Positions 9,387 through 17,374 of a stretch of DNA of 64,000 nucleotides are shown one piece after another (the first letter of the stretch is position 1; the number at the start of each line of letters is the position of its first letter). The notes beneath the pieces are model-generated. The model saw nothing but the letters and a program-made list of their open reading frames with translations. It was not told where the DNA came from and did not search any database. This stretch comes from Roseomonas haemaphysalidis (GTDB lineage: Bacteria > Pseudomonadota > Alphaproteobacteria > Acetobacterales > Acetobacteraceae): assembly GCF_017355405.1 (NCBI RefSeq), contig NZ_CP061180.1:1-64000 (forward strand), in the 5' to 3' direction. The position numbers were made by a program, and so were the translations under genes.

Positions 9387-9836
9387 ATGTGGGAACCCTA
9401 CCTGCGGGCTGTTCTGCCCGAGACCACCGCTGTTCACCGCCAGCGGCTGGAAAGCCTGCTCGGTCACCCGCTGCCGGACCACTACTGGTCGCTCGCCGTG
9501 GCGCACCAGGGCGAGGGCCTCGACGAGGACAGCATGGCCGACCCGCAGTTCGCCTCGCTGATCCTGCTGCTGGTGCTGCCTCCCGAGGAGGTCAGCCCGG
9601 ACGCGGTGAGCTACTGCGTCGAGACCTGCTGGCAGACCATGCGCGATCGGTATCCCCCCGGCCTGCTGCCCTTCGCCGATGACACCGGCGGCAACCTCTG
9701 GGCCTTCGATGCCCGCAGCCATCCCGAGGATCCCGCCATCGTCTTCATCGACCACGAGCTCGCCGGCGAGGACGGTATCTCCCCTGTCGCGCCCAGCTTC
9801 GATGCTTTGCTGGCGATGCTCGAGGCCGGCAGCTGA
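9387..9836 (+). CDS. SUKH (SMI1/KNR4) family protein, immunity-like
   Basis: A 149-aa protein recognised by the SMI1/KNR4 pattern: an early YWSLAVAHQGEGL segment, the central LLPFADDTGGNLWAFDAR core, and the closing IVFIDHE...VAPSFDALLAML. Members of this superfamily often act as immunity proteins against secreted polymorphic toxins, others have regulatory roles. No toxin gene lies beside it. It sits between traA and traC, where the transfer origin is expected. Start ATG 9387 has GGAG 11 bases upstream. The immunity role is inference; family membership is fairly secure. Confidence 0.7.
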   Translation: MWEPYLRAVLPETTAVHRQRLESLLGHPLPDHYWSLAVAHQGEGLDEDSMADPQFASLILLLVLPPEEVSPDAVSYCVETCWQTMRDRYPPGLLPFADDTGGNLWAFDARSHPEDPAIVFIDHELAGEDGISPVAPSFDALLAMLEAGS

Positions 9837-10035
9837 TCGCAATCGACGCATGGGCCAGGGCAGCGCTGATGCAGCGCTGCCAGCGTGCTGGAGGAGCATC
9901 ATCCCGTTGCCCGTCGCCAACTATTGCCGGCTCGATTCTTCCCTGAGGTAAGGGTTTCCCCTCGCGTCCCAGCGTGTCATCCCCCGCCGCGTAACGCCCG
10001 GACACCCCGCGGCACTGAGTAAGGGGGATCCCACC
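9837..10035. other. Candidate transfer origin (oriT) region
   Basis: A non-coding stretch between the divergently oriented traA side and traC, where Ti-type plasmids place oriT. It contains GTAAGGGTTTCCCCTC (9948-9963), which loosely resembles the GTAAG...CCCTC nick region used by MOBQ relaxases. The resemblance is partial and unproven. A ribosome site (AAGGGGGAT) precedes the traC ATG. Confidence 0.25.
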
Positions 10036-10389
10036 ATGGCACCACGCCGTCCGCGCGACATCGACGCTGAGCTACGCGCCCTGCAGGACAAGGCCCGCCT
10101 GCTGCGCAACAAGCAGAAGTCGCAGCTCGGCGAGCTGCTGCTGGCCACCGGCGCCGCCGACACCCTCGATCCCGACGCGCTCGCCGGCCTGCTCTTGCAC
10201 GGCCTCGAGCAGGCCAAGGCCAACCCACAGGCGGCCGAAAGCTGGCGTCAGCGTGGCGAGGCCTTCTTTCGTCGCACCACCAGTGGAGCCAACGGCGGTA
10301 GCGCAGCCACCGACGGCAAGCCCGCGCCCGCGACTGGTCGCATTGCGCGCCGCGATGCGGAGGACGCGGCACGCCCGGCTGCGGAGTAG
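10036..10389 (+). CDS. traC: TraC-like conjugal transfer accessory protein
   Basis: A small charged 117-aa protein. The N-terminal helix (RDIDAELRALQDKARLLRNKQKSQLGELLLATGA) matches the pattern of Ti-type TraC, thought to assist the relaxosome at oriT. The tail is Ala/Arg rich and low complexity. ATG 10036 follows AAGGGGGATCCCACC. It overlaps the next gene and heads a traC-traD-traG run. Assignment rests on sequence flavour and synteny. Confidence 0.65.
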   Translation: MAPRRPRDIDAELRALQDKARLLRNKQKSQLGELLLATGAADTLDPDALAGLLLHGLEQAKANPQAAESWRQRGEAFFRRTTSGANGGSAATDGKPAPATGRIARRDAEDAARPAAE

Positions 10390-10705
10390 CCAGGCCATCG
10401 CCCGCGCCGGGGCCGCCGCCGCCCGCGGTGATCACCGCGACTGGGCCGCAGCGCGCCGCGAGCGCACCCGCCAGCTGATCGAGCTCGGCGGCCTGGTGCA
10501 CAAGGCCGGACTGGTCGAGCTGGTCGATGATGACCGCGCCACGCTGCTCGGCGCCCTGCTGGAGCTAGCCGGACGGCTACGCGACGGCGAGGCATACGGC
10601 AGCGTGGAGGCCGCTGCCCCGGAGCATCTCTGCGCCCGCTGGCGGCATGCCGGGCTGCGCGCCTTCCATGCCGAGCGCGAGGCGGCACAGGCCGATCCCG
10701 CGTGA
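10355..10705 (+). CDS. traD: TraD-like conjugal transfer protein
   Basis: A 116-aa protein containing RTRQLIELGGLVHKAGLVEL, the hallmark of the small Ti-type TraD family (ELGGLVxKAGL). ATG 10355 is chosen over a far upstream GTG (10253) because it limits the overlap with traC to 35 bases. Its stop TGA (10703-10705) overlaps the traG ATG as TGATG, so translation is probably coupled. Confidence 0.7.
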   Translation: MRRTRHARLRSSQAIARAGAAAARGDHRDWAAARRERTRQLIELGGLVHKAGLVELVDDDRATLLGALLELAGRLRDGEAYGSVEAAAPEHLCARWRHAGLRAFHAEREAAQADPA

Positions 10706-12378
10706 TGGGTGTGCTGCATGGGCTGCGCCTGCTGGCCAGCCTGCTCCTGCTGCTGCTCGCCCTGCCCTTCGCCCTGGTCGGCTGGGCCTGGGTGTGCCTG
10801 CGCAGGATGGGCCCATGCGCCCTGGTCGGCGCGTTCCTCGGCTTGTCCTGGAACGCCGTCATCGTGCTCGAACCGCTCAATGGCCGCCACGCCGTGATCG
10901 GACTGCTGCTCGGCGCCCTCGTTGGCCTGGTGGTGGCGCTGGTCGAGCTGATCGGTCCCGCCTTCTCCGGCCGCGCCGCGCCCGGCACCTCGCACGGCTC
11001 CGCCGCCTGGGCCTCGCGCCGCGCCCTGCGGCAGGGGCTGGCCGCCCCGGCCCTGGCCCGCGATCCCGCTGCCCTGCTGGTCGGCCGCGATCCCGGCCGC
11101 CGTGGCGGCCTGCTGCGGCATGCCGGCCCCGCCCACCTGCTCACCATCGCCCCCACCCGCTCCGGCAAGGGCGTGGGCACCGTGCTGCCCAACCTCTTGC
11201 TCGCCGACCGCGCCATCCTTTGCGTCGACCCCAAAGGCGAGAACGCCCGCATCAGCGCCCGCGCGCGGCGGCGCTTCGGGCCTGTCTTCGTGCTCGATCC
11301 CTTTGGGGTGTCAGGACAGCCCGCCAGCGCCTTCGATCCGGCGGGGCTGCTCGACGCTGGCTCACCCGACCTCGCCGACGACGCCACCACGCTGGCCGAT
11401 GCCCTGGTGTTCGACCCGCCGGGACAGGTGTCGGACGCGCATTGGAACGAGGAAGCCAAGGCGCTGATCAGCGGCCTGTTGCTGCACCTCGCCTGTCGCG
11501 GCGCCCCAGGGCAGCGTGGGCTGCCCGCGCTGCGCCGGCTGCTCACCCTGCCGCCCGGCGACTGGCAGGCCCTGCTGCGCGCCATGCTGGCCGATACGGC
11601 GGCCGCCGGCGGGTTGGTGTCCCGCGCCGCCGCCCGCCAGCTCGGCAAGGCCGACCGCGAGGCTGCCGGCGTGCTGTCCTCGGCCCAGCGCCATACCCAC
11701 CTGCTCGACAGCCCGCGCCTGACCGCCTCGATGAGCCGGACTGACTTCCAGTGGAGCGACCTGCGCCAGGGCAGCGCCACGGTGTTTCTGGTGCTGCCGC
11801 CCGACCGCCTGACCACCTACAGCCGCTGGCTGCGCCTGCTGATCGCGCAAGGCATCCAGCAACTCGCCCGCACGCCGCAGCGGCCCAACACACCGCCAGT
11901 GCTGCTGCTGCTCGACGAGTTCGCCGCCCTCGGCCGGCTGGAGCCAGTGCTGCAGGCCGCCGGCCTGATGGCCGGCCTCGGGCTGCAGCTCTGGCCCATC
12001 CTGCAGGACCTCGCCCAGCTGCGCGCCGCCTACGGCCCGTCTGCCGCCACCTTCCTAGCCAATGCCGGGCTGATCCAGGTCTCGGCACCGGCCGACCTCG
12101 ACACCGCGCAGTGGCTGTCCCGGGCACTCGGCAACAGCACCGTGGTCTTCGAGACCGGCAGCACCTCCCGCTCCATCCCGGACAACCCCGAGGGCCACGG
12201 CTCGAGCAGCCACAGCAGTTCCACCCAGCTCACCGGCCGCCCCCTGCTCAACCCCGACGAGGCTATGCGACTGCACCCCGACCGGCAGGTGCTGCTGCGA
12301 CCGGGCCAGCGACCGGCATTCACCGCCAAGCTCAGGCATTACGAGGACAAGGAGTTCGCTGGGCTGGCGGACAGCTAA
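10705..12378 (+). CDS. traG: TraG/VirD4-type coupling ATPase
   Basis: A 557-aa inner-membrane ATPase that brings the relaxosome to the type IV secretion channel. N-terminal membrane segments lie at about residues 5-30 and 60-95. Walker A is APTRSGKGVGTVL (about 148-160) and Walker B is VLLLLDEFAALGRLE (about 395-409), typical of the T4SS-DNA_transf family. The downstream QLWPILQDLAQLRAAYG motif is also characteristic. The start ATG overlaps the traD stop. No trb/virB mating-pair genes occur in the window, so transfer needs a channel encoded elsewhere or in trans. Confidence 0.9.
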   Translation: MGVLHGLRLLASLLLLLLALPFALVGWAWVCLRRMGPCALVGAFLGLSWNAVIVLEPLNGRHAVIGLLLGALVGLVVALVELIGPAFSGRAAPGTSHGSAAWASRRALRQGLAAPALARDPAALLVGRDPGRRGGLLRHAGPAHLLTIAPTRSGKGVGTVLPNLLLADRAILCVDPKGENARISARARRRFGPVFVLDPFGVSGQPASAFDPAGLLDAGSPDLADDATTLADALVFDPPGQVSDAHWNEEAKALISGLLLHLACRGAPGQRGLPALRRLLTLPPGDWQALLRAMLADTAAAGGLVSRAAARQLGKADREAAGVLSSAQRHTHLLDSPRLTASMSRTDFQWSDLRQGSATVFLVLPPDRLTTYSRWLRLLIAQGIQQLARTPQRPNTPPVLLLLDEFAALGRLEPVLQAAGLMAGLGLQLWPILQDLAQLRAAYGPSAATFLANAGLIQVSAPADLDTAQWLSRALGNSTVVFETGSTSRSIPDNPEGHGSSSHSSSTQLTGRPLLNPDEAMRLHPDRQVLLRPGQRPAFTAKLRHYEDKEFAGLADS

Positions 12379-12804
12379 TCCAGTTCCCAACGATGTTCCG
12401 CGACCAGACAGCTAGGGGCCGGTGCTTGGCAGACCTTCACTCGATCCGGATCGTCATGTTTCGGATCAGGGGTCCCCTGCGGTCTGACCTGGATCGGGTG
12501 AAGACCCGTATTTCTTCCCCCCCCCCCAGCTTCGCGGAACGAAGCTGAGTGTCTTGAACCGCTCTCCGTCACGGGCGACCGCATGGCGGCATGTGCCGCA
12601 GCCTCGTTCAAGGCACAGATGGTGTCCAATGGCGTTCTCACCGACACTTCGCCAGTGAATCAGGTGAAGGCGGACAGCTCCAGATAGCCGCCGGAATCAC
12701 CCGCCGGCTGGCGGGCGATGCGCTGGCCTTGATCTCATGCTAGGAACAGCACCGATGCCCCTGCTGGCGAGAGCAGGGTCATCGGCGACATGGACCGCTT
12801 TCCG
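12379..12804. other. Intergenic region with C-tract and hairpin
   Basis: About 430 bases without a convincing gene. It holds an 11-base C run (12517-12527) directly before a 7-bp stem AGCTTCG / CGAAGCT with loop CGGAA (12528-12546). There is no T tract, so it is not a clear intrinsic terminator, though it could limit read-through from traG. The C run is a possible phase-variable or error-prone tract. Confidence 0.4.
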
Positions 12805-13455
12805 TCACCGGGGCGTGTGACCCGTCAACCCGTTCAGCAGTCCGGCCAGGCCACCCTGCCCCAGCTCGCCCTCATGCCGCGGCACGCCGCCCTGGGGCGT
12901 CGCGCGGTCAACCAGTTGGGGCAGCATGGTGCTCAGTTCGGCCAGCAGGCTGGAACGGTCGGTGCCGGCGTGCCGCGCGGCCTCGTCGAGGTCCTGCGGA
13001 TCGAAACTCGCCTCGAGCTGCTGCGGCGAAACCGCTTGGTTGGGACCCGGCGCCATCCAGGAGTCGACCTGCGACCCCAGCCCCTGCCCCCGCATGGTGC
13101 CAAGCAGGCCGCCGAGCCCTCCCAGCAAGCCGCCCAGCCCACCGCCCGAGCCACCACCGAGCAGGCCGCCCAACCCGCCCGACGTGGCCGAACCTCCGCC
13201 CAGCAGGCCACCCAGCAGCCCGCCGAGGCCACCGCTCGCCGACGATGCCGCACCGCCGCCCAGCAGGCCGCCCAGAATGCTGCCAAGCCCGCCGCCCGCC
13301 GTGGGGGCCGCCTGCATGTCGCCCGTCTGCGTGCCGCTGGCCTGGGCATGCTTCATCAACTGCTGGATGAGCAGCGCCACGGCGGCCATCTTCACCGTAT
13401 TGCTCATGCCGCCGCCCAAGCCACCGCCGGACTGCCCGAACAGAGAATTGCTCAT
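12805..13455 (-). CDS. YidB / DUF937 family glycine-rich protein
   Basis: A 216-aa protein. Residues about 15-125 are repetitive Gly/Leu-rich sequence (repeats of GGLLGG type), and the C-terminal part carries the YidB-type domain: LGSQVDSWMAPGPNQAVSP, then a helix DLDEAARHAGTDRSSLLAEL and LPQLVDRATPQG. The family is widespread and functionally uncharacterised. The start at 13455 (MSNSLFGQ) is favoured because GGAAAGG lies about 9 bases upstream; the frame is open to 13497. The gene appears to stand alone. Confidence 0.8.
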   Translation of the reverse strand: MSNSLFGQSGGGLGGGMSNTVKMAAVALLIQQLMKHAQASGTQTGDMQAAPTAGGGLGSILGGLLGGGAASSASGGLGGLLGGLLGGGSATSGGLGGLLGGGSGGGLGGLLGGLGGLLGTMRGQGLGSQVDSWMAPGPNQAVSPQQLEASFDPQDLDEAARHAGTDRSSLLAELSTMLPQLVDRATPQGGVPRHEGELGQGGLAGLLNGLTGHTPR

Positions 13456-13553
13456 GTTGCCGTTGCCTTTCCAAGGATCTCGGGAAACAACGTCCACACC
13501 GGCAGTTCTGTTGTCGGGGGCCCGCCGCTTTCACGGCGGAGGGCGGCCCGTGC

Positions 13554-14522
13554 CTATTCGGCGCGGATGCCCGCCTCGCGCACCAGGGTCGCCATGCTGT
13601 CGCGCCCCTCGCGCACGAAACGCGCGAACTCCACTGGCGAAGAGCCCACCGGCAGCGCCACGATCTGGTCCAGCCGCGCCCGCACCTCGGGGTCTACCAG
13701 CGCCGCCGCCACGGCCGCGTGCAGCCGCTCTGCCACGGCGGCTGGCGTGCCGGCGGGGGCGAACAGCGCGCACCATTCGGCAATGGTCAGCCCCGGCAGC
13801 CCTGCTTCCGCGAAGGTTGGCACGTCCGGGCGCGAGGGCAGCCGCGCCTCTGTGGCCACCGCCAGGATGCGGGCTCGCCCACTATCGGCGACCGGCCCGG
13901 CCGAGAGTGCGGTGATGAAGCAGCCGTCCAGCACCCCCGCCGCCAGGTCGCGAGCCGCATCCGCCCCGCCGCGATAGGGCGCGTGGGTCAGATCGATGCC
14001 CGCCAGTCGCTGCAGCTGCACCAGCGCCAGGTGTCCCGCCGTGGCGTTGCCCTGCGTGCCAATGTTCAGCGCGCCCGGACGGGCCTTGGCGAGGGCCACG
14101 AACTCCGCCAGCGTCCGCGCCGGGCTGTCTGCCTTGACCGCCAGCACCTGCGGAAAGGTGGTGGCCAGCGTCACCGGCAGGAAGGCCGTGGTGTAGTCGA
14201 AGGACAGCCCGCGCAGCAGGCTCGGATTGACGAGGTGCGAGGAGGCGTCCCACAGCAGCGTGTGCCCGTCTGGCGCCGCCTGCGCCACGGCCGCGCCGCC
14301 GTTGGAGCCGCTGCCGCCTGTGCGGTTCTCCACCACGACGCTCTGCCCCAGCCGCTCGCCCATCCGGGGGGCGAGGACCCGGGCCGCGCTGTCCGCCGCG
14401 CCCCCGGCCGCGAAGGCCACGACCAGGCGGATGGGCCGCATGGGGAATGTCCCCTGCGCCCGCACCAAACAGGGCGTGGCGAGAGCCGCGGAAACGCCCA
14501 GCAGCGCGCGACGATGCAACAT
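13554..14522 (-). CDS. Tripartite tricarboxylate transporter substrate-binding protein (Bug/TctC family)
   Basis: A 322-aa periplasmic binding protein with an N-terminal export signal containing HRRALLGVSAALATP, possibly Tat-type. The Bug/TctC fold is seen in PMRPIRLVVAFAAGGAADS, VVENRTGGSGSNGG, the HAPYRGG loop and LPSRPDVPTFAEAGLPG. Members bind carboxylates for TctAB membrane partners. No tctA/tctB genes lie nearby, so it is an orphan binding protein, common in Acetobacteraceae and Burkholderiales. ATG 14522 is favoured (GGGGAGAAAG about 9 bases upstream) over GTG at 14540. Confidence 0.88.
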   Translation of the reverse strand: MLHRRALLGVSAALATPCLVRAQGTFPMRPIRLVVAFAAGGAADSAARVLAPRMGERLGQSVVVENRTGGSGSNGGAAVAQAAPDGHTLLWDASSHLVNPSLLRGLSFDYTTAFLPVTLATTFPQVLAVKADSPARTLAEFVALAKARPGALNIGTQGNATAGHLALVQLQRLAGIDLTHAPYRGGADAARDLAAGVLDGCFITALSAGPVADSGRARILAVATEARLPSRPDVPTFAEAGLPGLTIAEWCALFAPAGTPAAVAERLHAAVAAALVDPEVRARLDQIVALPVGSSPVEFARFVREGRDSMATLVREAGIRAE

Positions 14523-14791
14523 GGACCGCTTTCTCCCCACCCTGGATGCAGACTTTCTTGCCCGGATGGGAAGCCACCCCTGCCCGCCCCGTCAAGCCTG
14601 CCGATGTCTACCCGCTTTTGCTGAGGGACGGATGACGCATCCGATCCGCCGCGCCAGTCGGCTCCGACCGCCCGAACGGAGTGGTGCAGCGGCGGGCATG
14701 GTTGCGGATGGGTGAGGTGCAACGAACGGAACCAAGGTCGCGCAGCCGGAGCTGCAGCAGGCCAGGGCCGTACGTCCTCCTGTCCGCGCTA

Positions 14792-15775
14792 TCAGCCGCG
14801 CACGGAAAACCGCTCCAAGGCCGTCAGCCGGCGCATGGGCAGCTCGACTGGCCGGCCGTAGATGCTGTCGCAAAGGAAGGCGCATTCCTGTTCCTGCGCC
14901 CCCTCCGGCACGTCGGTGTACCAAGCGCGCGGCTGGTCGTTGACCTCGCCGTTCCAGCGGTAGCCGCGGGCCTTGAGCGTGTCCTTGTGCTGGAACGGCG
15001 CGTCAGCTGCCCAGATGCGCCAGCTGGCCTGCCGAGCGGTCTCTAGCAGGCGGGCCAGGCCAGTGACACCGGAGCGCAGCAGGGGGCGGGCCAGCACCTG
15101 CAGCGTGGCGTGGCAGTCGTGCACGGCGCGATGGCCGTCGAAGAACAGCCCATGCTTCATGGCGAGGTAGCCGAGCTTGCTGCCCTCGAAGCCCTCGGCG
15201 GCCCAGTCCACCTGCTTCAGGGAGCAGGCCCAAGGCTTGGTGGCGAAGGCGTTGCAGAACGCCTCGGCGAAGCGGCGGTCAAAGGCAGCGTTGTGGGCGA
15301 TCACCAGGGCGGCGGGGGCGACGAACTGCGCCACCTCCGCCGGGTCGATGCTGTGGCCGGCGACCATCTCGTCGGTCAGGCCGGTCAGCGCGGTGATGGC
15401 GGGTGGGATGGGTTCTGCAGGCTGCCGCAACCGGCTGAAGGGCTCGCCCACCGTGTAGACGGTGCCATCCAGCCCGTAGGTGAAAGGCAGCAGGGCGAAC
15501 TCGATGATCTCATGCTGCAGCGGGTCGAGGCCGGTGGTCTCGAGGTCGAGCAGCAGACCCAGGCGTGTCGGCACACCAGACGGGGCGTGCAGCGGCGGCG
15601 GCGGCGTGATCCGTCGCAGCACACGGTAGTGCCCGCTGTTCTCCAGCAGGGCTGCCATGGCCTCGAGTTGCGAAGCATCAGGCAGGTCATTCAGCGCATC
15701 CGGCATCGCAGGTGCATGCCCGCGTTGCCGTTCTGGCGCCAGATGGTCAGAGCGCGAACGAGGACGGTCCGCCAT
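14792..15775 (-). CDS. DEDDh 3'-5' exonuclease (DnaQ-like)
   Basis: A 327-aa protein with an RNase-T/DnaQ exonuclease core. ExoI is LLLDLETTGLDP (Asp77, Glu79), ExoII is VIAHNAAFDRRF, and ExoIII is GHRAVHDCHATLQV with the catalytic His and Asp. A C-terminal domain (about 245-327) contains KDTLKARGYRWNG and AWYTDVPEG, seen in a subgroup of stand-alone exonucleases. It may trim DNA in repair or act in plasmid maintenance. The true start is uncertain: ATG 15775 or ATG 15706 (MPDALNDL), neither with a strong ribosome site. Confidence 0.8.
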   Translation of the reverse strand: MADRPRSRSDHLAPERQRGHAPAMPDALNDLPDASQLEAMAALLENSGHYRVLRRITPPPPLHAPSGVPTRLGLLLDLETTGLDPLQHEIIEFALLPFTYGLDGTVYTVGEPFSRLRQPAEPIPPAITALTGLTDEMVAGHSIDPAEVAQFVAPAALVIAHNAAFDRRFAEAFCNAFATKPWACSLKQVDWAAEGFEGSKLGYLAMKHGLFFDGHRAVHDCHATLQVLARPLLRSGVTGLARLLETARQASWRIWAADAPFQHKDTLKARGYRWNGEVNDQPRAWYTDVPEGAQEQECAFLCDSIYGRPVELPMRRLTALERFSVRG

Positions 15776-15985
15776 TCCGGCTTGGCTGTCGCCTGTGTCC
15801 GAGCCGCAGCGTCCGGCTCCGTTTCAGGGCGGAGCCCCGCTCGACCTGATCCGAACGACCCGGCCGCAGGGTTTGCAGGAGGCCAGCTGTGGCCTGACGC
15901 AGATGGTCCTTTGCCGGTCGCTGCAGGGTGACTAACCGGGTGATCGCGGACTGCTGAGCGCGGCGGCACTCTGCCCGCTGATCTG

Positions 15986-16090
15986 ACGGCCGCCACCCCG
16001 GATGAGATCACCAAGGCCCTGGCCTGTACGCTGCGCTACGACGCCCGCGGCAAGCCCCGCCCGTCCGGCGGCCAAATGGTCGCCATTTGA
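15986..16090 (+). pseudogene. Fragment of an unidentified gene
   Basis: A short open frame reading ATPDEITKALACTLRYDARG and ending at TGA 16088-16090. It has the feel of a fragment of a conserved helical protein rather than random sequence, but it has no start and overlaps the next fragment in another frame. I cannot name the parent. Confidence 0.3.
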
Positions 16091-16352
16091 CACCAAGCTG
16101 GCCGATGCCTTCGCGAAGGCCAAGGGCTAGCCGGTACCACCCAACGAGCTGCTACGGATCGGCGCGCAGGGTTTTGCGGTTAACGAGCTGCAGCGTTTTT
16201 TGGTGCGGCGGGAATACCCGGTGGTGGTGGACGGCATCTTCGGCCGGGGCACCGACGTGGTGGTGCAGCAGTTCCAGCAGGCACGCGGCCTGAAGCCGGA
16301 CGGGATCGTCGGCGCGGCGACCTGGGCCATGCTGCGGGATGGCGAGCGATAG
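16065..16352 (+). pseudogene. Peptidoglycan-binding protein remnant
   Basis: Translation gives FDTKLADAFAKAKG, an in-frame TAG (16128-16130), then a complete PG_binding_1 repeat: LLRIGAQGFAVNELQRFLV, VVVDGIFGRGTDVVVQQFQQ, GLKPDGIVGAATWAMLRDG, ending at TAG 16350-16352. This is the domain found at the end of many cell-wall hydrolases and phage endolysins. The internal stop and lack of a start mark it as the 3' end of a decayed gene. Confidence 0.65.
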
Positions 16353-16374
16353 GGCGGTTGCCCTACCGCTCGCC
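16341..16374. terminator. Bidirectional hairpin after PEP-CTERM gene 1
   Basis: Two 15-base arms, GGCGAGCGATAGGGC and GCCCTACCGCTCGCC, pair with one mismatch around a 4-base loop. It starts 7 bases beyond the stop of the minus-strand PEP-CTERM gene and overlaps the stop of the converging peptidoglycan-binding remnant. Confidence 0.6.
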
Positions 16375-16380
16375 ACAGCG

Positions 16381-16950
16381 TCACGCCTTGCGGCGGCGGA
16401 CCATCGCCAAGCCAGCCAAGCCGGCGCCGAACAGCGCGATGCTCATCGGCTCGGGTACGGAGGTCGGGGTCGAGACGGTCCAGGCGCCGCTCACAGCGCA
16501 GGTGGCTGTGTCGATCCTGCAGGGGGACTGGGCCTGAGCAACGAGGCCGCTGGCCGTAGAACCCGTGCCGGTGAGGCGAGCATCGTAGCTGCTGCCATCA
16601 TAGACGAGGCTGCTCCCGGTCACGTTGCCGACGCTGTCAAACGCCAGGGCGAAATTGATCATGCCAGTCACGAAGCTTGGGCCGACACCATCACGACCGA
16701 TGGTCATGCTGATGAAGCGATCAACATCGCCGCGAAGCGTGGTCTGATTGCCGTTGGCATCGCCGTTGCCGACGATGGAGAAGACGGTCTCAGCGGACGT
16801 CAGCACCAGCTGGATGTTCAGCGGCACGGGGGCAGCAGCGCCCGGCTGTGACACGCCAGCGAAATTATAGATCACCGCAGCCTCGGCCGAAGCGAGCGGC
16901 GCGACGGCAACGGCGGTCATCAAGGCAGCAGCAGCGAAAATGGACTTCAT
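16381..16950 (-). CDS. PEP-CTERM sorting-domain protein (paralogue 1)
   Basis: A 189-aa exported protein: signal peptide MKSIFAAAALMTAVAVAPLA (cleavage near ASA/EAA), a beta-rich middle, and a C-terminal sorting signal beginning VPEP, followed by a hydrophobic helix (SIALFGAGLAGLAMV) and a basic tail RRRKA. Such tails are processed by exosortase and proteins reach the surface or biofilm matrix. No exosortase gene lies in this window. The start at 16950 follows GGGAGGGGATACCT. The promoter 29-46 bases upstream matches the sigma-54 GG-N10-GC rule. The C-terminal tail is nearly identical to that of the neighbouring paralogue. Confidence 0.85.
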   Translation of the reverse strand: MKSIFAAAALMTAVAVAPLASAEAAVIYNFAGVSQPGAAAPVPLNIQLVLTSAETVFSIVGNGDANGNQTTLRGDVDRFISMTIGRDGVGPSFVTGMINFALAFDSVGNVTGSSLVYDGSSYDARLTGTGSTASGLVAQAQSPCRIDTATCAVSGAWTVSTPTSVPEPMSIALFGAGLAGLAMVRRRKA

Positions 16951-16978
16951 AGGTATCCCCTCCCGGAATACAGTGGGA

Positions 16979-16996
16979 GGTTGCAAAACCCATGCC
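16979..16996 (-). promoter_or_regulatory. Sigma-54-type -24/-12 promoter of PEP-CTERM gene 1
   Basis: On the minus strand the sequence is GGCATGGGTTTTGCAACC, with GG at 16996-16995 and GC at 16984-16983, exactly ten bases apart, close to the consensus TGGCAC-N5-TTGCA. The predicted transcript start (about 16971) leaves a 5' leader of about 20 bases carrying the ribosome site. The same 18 bases occur before paralogue 2. Confidence 0.65.
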
Positions 16997-17019
16997 TATG
17001 CGATTTTGGCTCTAAATCT

Positions 17020-17084
17020 ATTGCGTTAAACGGCCGATTAAGAACCGGCGCGCACGATCTGTAAAGAATATGAACGGGGTGTCA
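17020..17084 (-). promoter_or_regulatory. Conserved upstream elements of PEP-CTERM gene 1
   Basis: Two short elements shared with paralogue 2 at the same distances from the promoter: TAACGCAAT (complement of 17020-17028, 24 bases beyond the -24 GG) and a 29-base block at 17056-17084 that matches the other copy at 23 of 29 positions. Their fixed spacing suggests binding sites for an enhancer-binding activator. Confidence 0.45.
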
Positions 17085-17157
17085 GGTAGCGACGGCTATC
17101 GGGCTATCCCGTCTAGCGGGACTATCCACTGCGCTCAGTCGAGCGTGGGGGCATGCC

Positions 17158-17325
17158 GAATTGGTCCGCGGCGGCCATGCGTGGGTGTACCGGCAATACA
17201 TGACCGACCGCTCGCTACTGCCGCTGGAGGCAGAGGCCCGGGCGGCGCGGCGGGGGCTGTGGTCGCTGCCTGAGCGCGAGCGTATCCCGCCCTGGGCGTG
17301 GCGTCGGCAGCAACGGCGGAGATAA
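17158..17325 (+). pseudogene. Thermonuclease (SNase-like) C-terminal remnant
   Basis: Translates to ELVRGGHAWVYRQYMTDRSL, LEAEARAARRGLWSLPER and RIPPWAWRR before TAA, which is the C-terminal part of staphylococcal-nuclease-type proteins (family pattern LVxxGxAWVYR...AxxxxxGLW...PPWxWR). The N-terminal catalytic half is absent, so it is a truncated, non-functional piece left between the two PEP-CTERM genes. Confidence 0.65.
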
Positions 17326-17330
17326 ATGCC

Positions 17331-17368
17331 GCACAGCGCACGGTGGGATATCCCACCGTGCGCTGTGC
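17331..17368. terminator. Perfect 38-bp palindrome, bidirectional terminator
   Basis: The arms begin GCACAGCGCACGGTGGGA and meet at a central TA with no loop, giving a perfect 38-bp palindrome. It begins 7 bases after the stop of PEP-CTERM gene 2 and 5 bases after the stop of the converging SNase remnant, the position of a shared terminator. A T tract is missing. Confidence 0.55.
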
Positions 17369-17374
17369 TTGCCA

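Noticed and set aside
5841..12378. Complete self-transmissible conjugation system
   Set aside because: Only the DNA-processing part (traA, traC, traD, traG) is present; no trb/virB mating-pair genes occur in the window.
12528..12546. Intrinsic terminator for traG
   Set aside because: The stem is only 7 bp and is preceded by C residues rather than followed by T residues, so I list it only as a hairpin.
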